Shown piece after piece: positions 58,601-64,000 of a DNA stretch of 64,000 nt; position 1 is the first letter of the stretch; each line of letters opens with the position of its first letter. The translations under genes were made by a program, and so were the position numbers. The stretch comes from Lingula anatina (lineage: Eukaryota > Brachiopoda > Lingulata > Lingulida > Lingulidae). The DNA is taken from assembly GCF_001039355.2 (NCBI RefSeq), contig NW_019774314.1:512596-576595 (forward strand), written 5' to 3'. The notes under the pieces were generated by a model. It was given only the letters and a program-made list of their open reading frames with translations. It was not told where the DNA came from and did no database searches.

Positions 58601-61600
58601 TGGAATGGACCCTGGGGAGATAGGTAGACCTTACACACACACACACACACACACACACACTATTCAAAAGTAATTCATTCTTTATATTGTTCAGATAATG
58701 TGGATACAGACTTCTTTTATCTTTGACTTCTTTTGTAAAATGTTTGCAATTATTCTCACTGTGAACCAAGTCAGTAGTTTTTTGGTTTACACAGTTATCA
58801 TAACTGAAGTGACGTATATCTTACTGGGTACTGTAAGATAGGTCAGTACGGTGAACATAATATATTAAAATGACATTTGAAAGAGGTGTAAATATTTGAA
58901 AGGCTGTAGATAAAAAAAAAACATTTTAAATTAAATGTCATCTAAGTCTTCCAAAGTAAAAATCAAAATGTTGTTTGTTTCTGTGCCCAGGTCACCAGAA
59001 TGGAACAGTATCCCACCTGAGGACAGAGAAGCCATGGGGCTAGTGTTCAGGGATGACGGAGAGTTCTGGATGGATTTCCGAGATTTCCTAGAAAACTTTG
59101 ACACCCTGGATATCTGCAACCTCACCCCGGATTCCCCCCTAGATACCCCAAGACGGTGGAAGGTGGCCCAGTTTCACGGACGATGGCAAAAGGGGATTTC
59201 TTCTGGAGGACGACCCGTCATGAGAGGTTAAGTATTATTTAATTTATTTATTCAAGCCAAATAATATGATTTGGAATTATTATTTTCTTACAACTGTCAA
59301 TATTTTATGAAGGCAGTTATTTGGAATTCACAAATGAACTTAAGTTGGGGAGTATGTTTGTTTTTTCGCTTTTTAATTAGTTCATAATAATTAAATGTGG
59401 TTGCTCTTCAGCAGTTATACTAGCATTCATGTAAGCCGTAGATAATCCATTGAAAGTTTGACTGATATTCATTATGTGTAATTACAGATGAAAGTGGAAA
59501 ACTAGTTATATCAGGTAAAGCTATGCTGCGTTAGGATAACTCTCGGCTGCTTCTGTAGGAATTGTTGATTTTAACATGGATTGAGTAATTGTTCCACTAA
59601 CTCTTTTGATTTCACTTTTTTTTCTATGATAGCTAGCTGCTTTTAGTCTATCACATCATTAGGCCATATATCAACTGGTGTGTGTAATAGACAGCACAAT
59701 TTTATAATAATTTAGTTTTTATCTTGATCATAATAGTTATATTTCTACACTGAGCAGTTACGTAGAATGTGTCGTCTTTTTATACTTTCCTCTGAATGTT
59801 ACATGCATTTCATGTCTGATGGGGCCAAATTTATGAATATTTACGTCTTCAGCTAGTTATCTTTATTTTTTTGCTGCAGTGTGCAGGTTTTATCAGCATG
59901 GTGTTTTGGAATTTTGCTTAGGGATATTTTGTGTATTGAAATAAAAGCAAATTGCTACCAAGGCAATTCTTATTTTGGTTTGTTTGAAAGTGTTTTTGGT
60001 TCTCACTCAGTGTATGCAGTGGTGTGGTAACAAATCATTTTGCTTTACAACATTGTATGTGTATCACTCTTGCTTCACACCTTGCTCGGAGAAAGTTATA
60101 TGTAAGGTCTTATTGTTTGTATAAGCTCTGACACTTTAAAACAAAGTCCAAGTGCTTTGTTACATTTACTGGACAATGATAAGACCAAACTATTTTATCT
60201 CGGAAATGAGATCTGATACATCATAAATGTCTGTTAAGCATGCACTGTGATTGCCTAAATTGGCATGTTTTGTTGTTTTCCTTTTATTGATATAAAATTG
60301 GTTCAAAAGTGTGGTCTTCAAAGACAGACCTTGATATGCAGTTGTATGGATTTTATCACTGATAGTCACACTGAACCCCAAGACTGAGCAGCTGCAGCTT
60401 TAAGGTCTGTATTTTCCTCTTTTTAACTCAGTGTTTCTTTCCTATTCAGAGACCCATTGGACCAATCCACAATATAAAGTTACTCTTAGGGATACAGATG
60501 AAGATGAGGACAATTTGTGCAGTTTTATTGTAGAACTTATACAGAAAGACAGACGGAAACTCAAACACAGAGGAACAAAGAATGTGGACATAGGGTTTCT
60601 GGTGTATAAGGTACAGCAGGGGCATAATTTTCATTTTTTGTGTGTGTAAACTGCATTGTTTTATTTCATGAATTATTTGTTTATTTATTTATTAATGAAA
60701 CATGAGGTAAGAAAAATATTATATTCAAAAAATACTAGAAATGATAAGTGCTGAAACTTCAGTGGAGATGAAATTAAAATAGTAGATCTTCCAGCCTTGA
60801 ACTCAGATTTTGAGTCATGAACATTTTATCTTGTATGTAATTAAACAACTAAACTTATATCATCCTATTTCAGTATTCCAAAGAATACCCAATGCCTCTC
60901 CCAAGAGCTTACTTCAATCTGTTTGGTTTTGTGGAGAGGTGTGATTATTTTTCTAACACTCGGCAGATAGTGAAGAGATTTCTCATGGAACCAGGAGACT
61001 ATGTGGTGATTCCATGTACATACGAGGCTCACGTGGAGGCAGACTTCCTTCTGCGAGTGTTTTTTGAAAATGATAATTTCACAGTGTGAGTAAAAGGAGA
61101 TTTAAAATTAAAGGGTTGTGACAGTTTGATTTGGATGGGATTATAAGCATAGCAAGTAGCACTCTCTAATTTCCTCTCCTGTTCCTGCAAATAGTTGCCA
61201 TGCAATGATGTACAGTGGATTTTTTATGAGACACCTGTTATCTACCACTTACTTGTCCTAAAATAGTCAAACTTTAAGGTTCAAAAGTCATGCTGGGAGA
61301 ATACTCACCTATATTTTTACCCAGCTATAGCATATTTCTTATTCATGGTTTTCTTATGGACTTCTGCTTTTCTTATTGTTGTGTTCTCAGGCCAACAGAT
61401 GAGGCAGCAGAATTTACAGGTCCTGTGCCTCCCACTATAGACCCCACCGTCAAGGAGGGAGAAGAGAAATTCAAGAGATTTTTCTACGAGTCTTCTGGGG
61501 AGGTGGGTTATGTGTAATACAGTGTGCATGTATTGTGTTATAGTGTGTATACGTGTGCTATGGTGCACATGCTTTGTTTTAAATTATCGTTATACAATAT

Positions 61601-63090
61601 TGGAGCTTTTATATTCTAATTACCGTGGGTTTCAAAGGTTGATGTCGGCTTCGACAAGGTAAAACGGTCTGCTCAGGCATGTAACCTGCAAGTTCAAAAG
61701 TGGGGGACTTTTTACTGTAAAAGGAGACCTCTTTACAACCTTAGCCAACTCTTAATTAAGAAATGACACAGAACCTTACCTAGATAAACTTTTGAGAGCA
61801 GACCATATCGAGCCAAAAGGGAAGTCCGTCCAAACCTGTCAACTCCCCTGCCCCTTGCCTATGTGCCTGACCCTGAATTATGGATAATTCTGATTTGCTC
61901 AGTGTTCAGAAGTATGAGAATGGTATCATTGTGGTTAATGGCTTTTATTTTTATTTATTTATTATTTTTTTTTTTTTTGCTTTGTTTCCCAGGATATGAT
62001 GATTGACTGCTATGAATTCAGAAGGTTAATAAACACAGCTCTGAAATCAGGTATGAAATATGTATGCTTAAGTCACTAAATACAAAGAAATTAATGGAAT
62101 CCGAGAATAAATCTTTTTCTCCAAATCGTCACATATTCTGTGTAAATATGTAATAACAACCGTGTTGACATTGTATTAAAAGTAGTTTGTATCCATAGAT
62201 GAATAATTTTTTTAATACTTCTGATGGTCTATCTTATTATTTTTCTTCCAGATCCAAATCATCAAGACCTTGGCATAGATGCCTGTAAAGCCTTGCTAGC
62301 AATATTTGATGTATCCTTGTTATTTTTCTCAGATGTGTTATTGGATATATTTTAACATTCTTTTGAGAAGAAAATTGTGTAATATGACACCATTTTATTT
62401 CTATTCTGGATTTTTTTTATTTTGACATATGCGATCTTCCTTGACTTATCAAAAGGAGGATTGTTCAGGAAAACTGGGCTTCTTTGAGTTTATACAGCTG
62501 TGGAATATGATAAAGCTATGGATGGTATGTGTTAGATTATTTCTCTCAGAGTAGCATTTCCTCATGGAGGTTGGGGGTACTCATACTTATGTTATGGAAT
62601 CTTTAAGATGAGATCATTCGAAGAAATTACTTTATATTTGCTGTGTACAAGAGATTAGAATTTCGTAAATGTGGTGAAATATCTCAGGTAAGACCCCCCC
62701 CCTTTTATAAAAATATGCTGCTTTGTATCTTGATATTTGTACTTTCTTTTTATATTATAATTTTATAATTTTTTTTGTAAGTGCAATACATCTGTATTTC
62801 ATCATCTGTTTTCTCTATACAAATATTGCTGCTGTCATCATCATCATTATTTATGCAGAATTGGAAGAGGGGCAACCACCTAATTGTATATATATTATTA
62901 ATCATTATTGCTAAATTTATTAATTGATTCAAAAGCATAACCTAACAGTGGTGTTGGCCAGTAAGTAAATGCTCTCTGCTTTGACGTACTAATCTATTTT
63001 GTTGGCAGACCACATACAACAATGCAGAACCAGGGCGGACACAGTTAAAACTGAGCGCTTATCAACTAAGAACGGTGCTACAGCCGCTAG
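49626..63090 (+). CDS. Calpain (Ca2+-dependent cysteine protease), 3' end outside the window
   Basis: Exons: 49626-50036 (22 bp 5' UTR in front), 50367-50448, 51067-51322, 51704-51884, 52240-52320, 58523-58623, 58991-59226, [59488-59514 optional], 60450-60610, 60874-61085, 61391-61502, 61993-62050, 62252-62310, 62456-62524, 63009-63090. All phases match; about 700 aa are in the window. The N-terminus has pentapeptide repeats (residues 13-62). The protease core shows GDCW (Cys167), GHAYSIT (His328) and RIRNPWG (Asn356), an intact triad, so it should be active. The C2-like domain has GRWQKGIS, THWTNPQY, YFNLFGFVERCDYF and FLMEPGDYVVIPCTYE. The start of a penta-EF-hand domain follows. Exon sizes 58, 59, 69 and 82 nt match the conserved calpain plan. 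The last EF-hand exons are not in the window. Calpains cut cytosolic and cytoskeletal targets on Ca2+ rise. Confidence 0.95.
49662..49811 (+). repeat. 15-bp coding minisatellite: ten NLQER/SFQDR pentapeptides
   Basis: Ten consecutive units of the form (N/S)(L/F)Q(E/D)R occupy residues 13-62, each 15 bp (for example AACTTGCAGGAGAGA). NLQER-type and SFQDR-type units partly alternate, which points to expansion by two-unit steps. One further NLQDR lies about 11 residues on. The stretch should be hydrophilic and disordered or helical; its function in the calpain is unknown. Confidence 0.95.
50861..51014. mobile_element. MITE of the CAGGCCCGTARCCAG family, copy 2
   Basis: Starts AGGCCCCGTAGCCAGCAGTT and ends CACGGCCCTGG, opposite in orientation to the copy at 44480. 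It ends about 50 bp before the acceptor of the exon that carries the calpain catalytic cysteine (51067). Confidence 0.75.
53260..53545 (-). repeat. Dispersed repeat, inverted partner of 33725-34015
   Basis: CAATAATATTGGTGTTTATA region, AATATGGGATTTTCAT-like core and TCGAATAGCAGCTTTATTG match the complement of the copy near 34 kb throughout. Confidence 0.8.
53622..53672 (+). repeat. Dispersed repeat, direct copy on one side of the TRIM gene
   Basis: TTTTTGTCTGTACATTTGAC plus about 25 bases recur at 58446-58496 in the same orientation and inverted at 21777-21826. Confidence 0.75.
54258..54277. repeat. (TA)n microsatellite
   Basis: A run of ten TA units just beyond the stop codon of the TRIM gene. 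Confidence 0.95.
54285..56036 (-). CDS. TRIM-NHL protein (RING E3 ligase, TRIM2/3/56-like), intronless
   Basis: A single 583-codon frame. RING C3HC4 at residues 19-62 (Cys19, 22, 35, His37, Cys40, 43, 59, 62). B-box type 2 at 95-128 with a full C-H-C-C-C-C-H-H set (Cys95, His98, Cys107, 110, 115, 118, His125, 128). A coiled coil at about 135-225. From about residue 320 a beta-propeller of NHL repeats, clearest at YPFGIALTRQGNLVVTD, YPYGVCVDQFGHILVTDRN and PQGIALDQEGHLIVSESS. RING-B-box-coiled-coil proteins act as ubiquitin ligases; NHL repeats bind protein or RNA. Large families of such genes occur in bivalves. The gene lies antisense inside a calpain intron and has no introns, so it likely arose by retroposition or from a single-exon expansion. 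All metal ligands are present, so it looks functional. Confidence 0.93.
   Translation of the reverse strand: MAASVPQSREDGTKDLRNCPKCKKHMNAPRLLLSCWHILCENCLADAIKEKKHGETFQCFVCSKNVPVPWDGVAEFPVPLFLQCEPVPSTTDAICYQHYEEKVTMYCKKCEMAICHVCVVTEDCHKDHPCVSVRISFDELDSKKKQLGKQVQKLRVKIKEKKDTITELDRQEKELTAEEDEAEREIEAHSQQLVDLINRQKEEMKSQLRAKVNVEQCFHAKRRRDVIKSINGLAMIAELAVHLMENASPKEIMLHQKSLSSTMAKHEAETKDNISKKDKVVYVPYNDANVKNTIGEVSGGTTFHSVVGLELVTEFSAKAEIDKDTPDIAALVVDNSTNIIVPDWENNNLKLFDRSGRLVSVWSGDGVHRLSCPTGVCCTSGGNIAICNEDEILFLDSRQKFKITRIITCHTCSGVVLSSDHLVCTASDGFSGSVVIFNTHNGSVVRMISKDKDGSDLFRYPFGIALTRQGNLVVTDISKHCVYVLTMEGEVLHMYGRYGLASEENNCLNYPYGVCVDQFGHILVTDRNSGRIHMLSPKAEFICHFATRGGGLVEPQGIALDQEGHLIVSESSTGKIKVFDYPI
56037..58445. 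other. Rest of the calpain intron, no gene seen
   Basis: Upstream of the TRIM start there is an acceptor-like ATACAACAG|GGATT before the ATG, so a 5' UTR intron is possible. The frame at 57677-57952 (minus) contains WKQRQGQHVNMDILANALTKFDRSDLADFVKNALQQW, read across two short pieces, which has the form of a death-domain C-terminal helix pair (I-L-x-x-AL-xxxxRxDLxD). No other exon was found for it. Confidence 0.35.
57677..57952 (-). pseudogene. Death-domain-like C-terminal fragment
   Basis: A 91-codon minus-strand frame contains ARKAMATWKQRQGQ, then VNMDILANALTKFDRSDLAD and FVKNALQQWQLG. The pattern A-x-x-x-L/MATW-x-x-R-x-G...L-x-x-AL-x-x-x-x-R-x-DL is typical of helices 4-6 of death-fold domains. 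It lacks the N-terminal helices. It could be a terminal exon of an unseen gene or a remnant within the calpain intron. Confidence 0.4.
58446..58496 (+). repeat. Dispersed repeat next to a calpain acceptor
   Basis: Same unit as 53622-53672. It ends about 25 bp before the acceptor of the exon at 58523, so it may contribute to the polypyrimidine and branch region. Confidence 0.75.
58634..58660. repeat. (CA)n microsatellite after a calpain donor
   Basis: An ACACAC run begins about ten bases after the donor at 58624. Confidence 0.95.
59488..59514 (+). CDS. Candidate 27-nt cassette micro-exon of the calpain
   Basis: It is flanked by TAATTACAG and GTAAAG. It enters and leaves in phase 1, so including it adds nine residues (DESGKLVIS) between RPVMR and ETHWTNPQY, and skipping it keeps the frame. 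It falls in the C2-like domain, just before a conserved block. Inclusion is inferred from splice signals alone. Confidence 0.5.
61673..61870. mobile_element. Diverged MITE, probable third member of the CAGGCCCGTARCCAG family
   Basis: Termini TCAGGCATGTAACCTGC and GCCTATGTGCCTGA are inverted and resemble the other two copies. The interior has a comparable TTTTTACTGTAAAAGGAGACC section. It sits in a calpain intron. Confidence 0.5.
62613..62687 (+). CDS. Extra candidate exon in the calpain EF-hand region
   Basis: Between the 69-nt exon and the 82-nt exon lies a 75-nt stretch, open in phase 0, with an AG acceptor and a GTAAGA donor. It reads IIRRNYFIFAVYKRLEFRKC then GEISQ, which looks like a helix plus the start of an EF-hand loop. 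In the standard calpain layout the 69-nt exon is followed directly by the one corresponding to 63009, so this is an additional, possibly alternative or decaying exon. An acceptor at 62607 would put it in the wrong phase. Confidence 0.4.
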
Positions 63091-64000
63091 GTATGCTGGG
63101 AACTTGTGTACTTATTCACCTTTGTTTGAAAGCACTCTGACATCATTTCTAAGCAGAAAATTGTTACTTGTCACATTAGTTCTGTAGATCTCATTGGGTT
63201 TTGCTGGAACTTAAAGTTGTGTTGCCACAGTAAGACATGTTCAGAATGTGATTTATTATACCTGCTTAAAATGATGTTAGAGAGTTTTAGAATCAAATGC
63301 ATTTATATTTGCATCATATAATGTAGCTAACTTTTATGTAAAGATTATAACATATTTACCTATATCCTTCAGCAAGGATTATTCACATGTCAACCTGCAC
63401 TATAGTGGGGCTAATTCTTTCATTTGAAAATACAACTATTTTGATTTGAGGTCTTGTGTCAGTAATACCAACACCCATTGTAACCCTAGTAACAAAAAAA
63501 TTAAATCCTACCCTTAACAATAACTTTATTCAAAGGCTCTTGTTAGCACATAAAATCTGCTCCAAATGCTTAAAATCAGTCTTAGGTCGGGGAAGTATTT
63601 TTGAGTAATACTAATTGGTCCTTGTCTAGATGCAAAATATTGACTTGTACAATCATTTTTTTTTTTAGTATTTGGCTAAAATCAAGTGTAAGCAATAATG
63701 ATCCCATGTTTCCCTAGCATTTAAGAAACATGCAAGCCTGATCAGACAGCATCATGTTTCTAGTTTTCTGAAATCTTCACATAACCTGGTGACAGTAACC
63801 TGTTGATAAAATATACTGGGGCTTATATAATCACCTTTAAATCACCTCTCCTTTAAACAGTATTAGGCCCACTTTCTTGAACCTATTCATTGTAACTTCT
63901 TGCTTTAATAATAGGGCAAGTTCTAATTTCTATAAATAAAAGTTAAAAGCATGTTGAGGGACCTTGCCTTCAATTTATCACCTGAAGTTTTCTGTCTCAT
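63091..64000 (+). other. Calpain intron continuing past the window
   Basis: It starts at a donor (CTAG|GTATGC). No exon for EF-hands 3-5 was recognised, so the gene ends beyond the window. Confidence 0.7.

Noticed and set aside
1-64000. CRISPR arrays, bacterial operons, rRNA or tRNA genes
   Set aside because: The window is a eukaryotic genome; I saw no spaced direct-repeat array, no cloverleaf and no rRNA-like block.

Overview
This is an animal (metazoan) nuclear genome window: AT-rich, with many-exon genes that have GT-AG introns, several microsatellites, an assembly gap of about 820 N, and plentiful DNA-transposon, LTR and DIRS-type debris. The gene set (SLC9B/NHA antiporter, SLC46-type transporter, calpain, TRIM-NHL protein), the DIRS and Ty3-type fragments and the AAAGGGATAATAAC-type repeat termini suggest a marine lophotrochozoan, most likely a mollusc. 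The species is inferred, not shown.

Layout. (1) About 2.0-13.65 kb, plus strand: an SLC9B (NHA2-like) Na+/H+ antiporter gene. Eleven coding exons join without a frame break. There are two alternative phase-1 first exons, one of them SAM-domain-like. Three small tandem duplications lie on splice junctions. The ion-binding Asp-Asp pair of the family reads Asn-Ala. (2) About 14.6-20 kb: a repeat element with AAAGGGATAATAAC ends, an isolated GC-rich island and scattered repeats. (3) 20.1-21.3 kb, minus strand: four short exons that assemble into the C-terminal part of a trypsin-fold (S1) protein without the catalytic serine. (4) About 22-33 kb: a graveyard of mobile elements. It holds an inverted-repeat block with a RecQ-like exon, two related composite copies, Ty3-type Gag remnants, a DIRS fragment, an SGNH-hydrolase-like fragment, and a Gag ORF that runs into a C2H2-like segment. 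(5) 34.5-35.3 kb: assembly gap. (6) 36.4-37.7 kb: a short-motif repeat, a two-exon hypothetical gene with one stop, and a hAT/ZBED-like zinc-finger fragment. (7) 38.86-45.88 kb, minus strand: a complete SLC46-type MFS transporter (484 aa) with a non-coding first exon. (8) About 46.0-63.1 kb and beyond, plus strand: a calpain with ten N-terminal pentapeptide repeats, an intact Cys-His-Asn triad, an optional 27-nt micro-exon and an extra candidate exon in the EF-hand region; its 3' end is outside the window. A 6.2 kb calpain intron hosts an intronless antisense TRIM-NHL gene (583 aa).

The SLC46 and calpain first exons look head-to-head, which suggests a shared divergent promoter at about 45.9-46.0 kb. 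The most interesting items are the antiporter that lacks its carboxylates and has alternative N-termini, the repeated duplication of its splice junctions, the unlisted serine-protease homologue, and the exon-level variants of the calpain. All exon boundaries were read by eye from splice consensus and phase; none is checked against transcripts.
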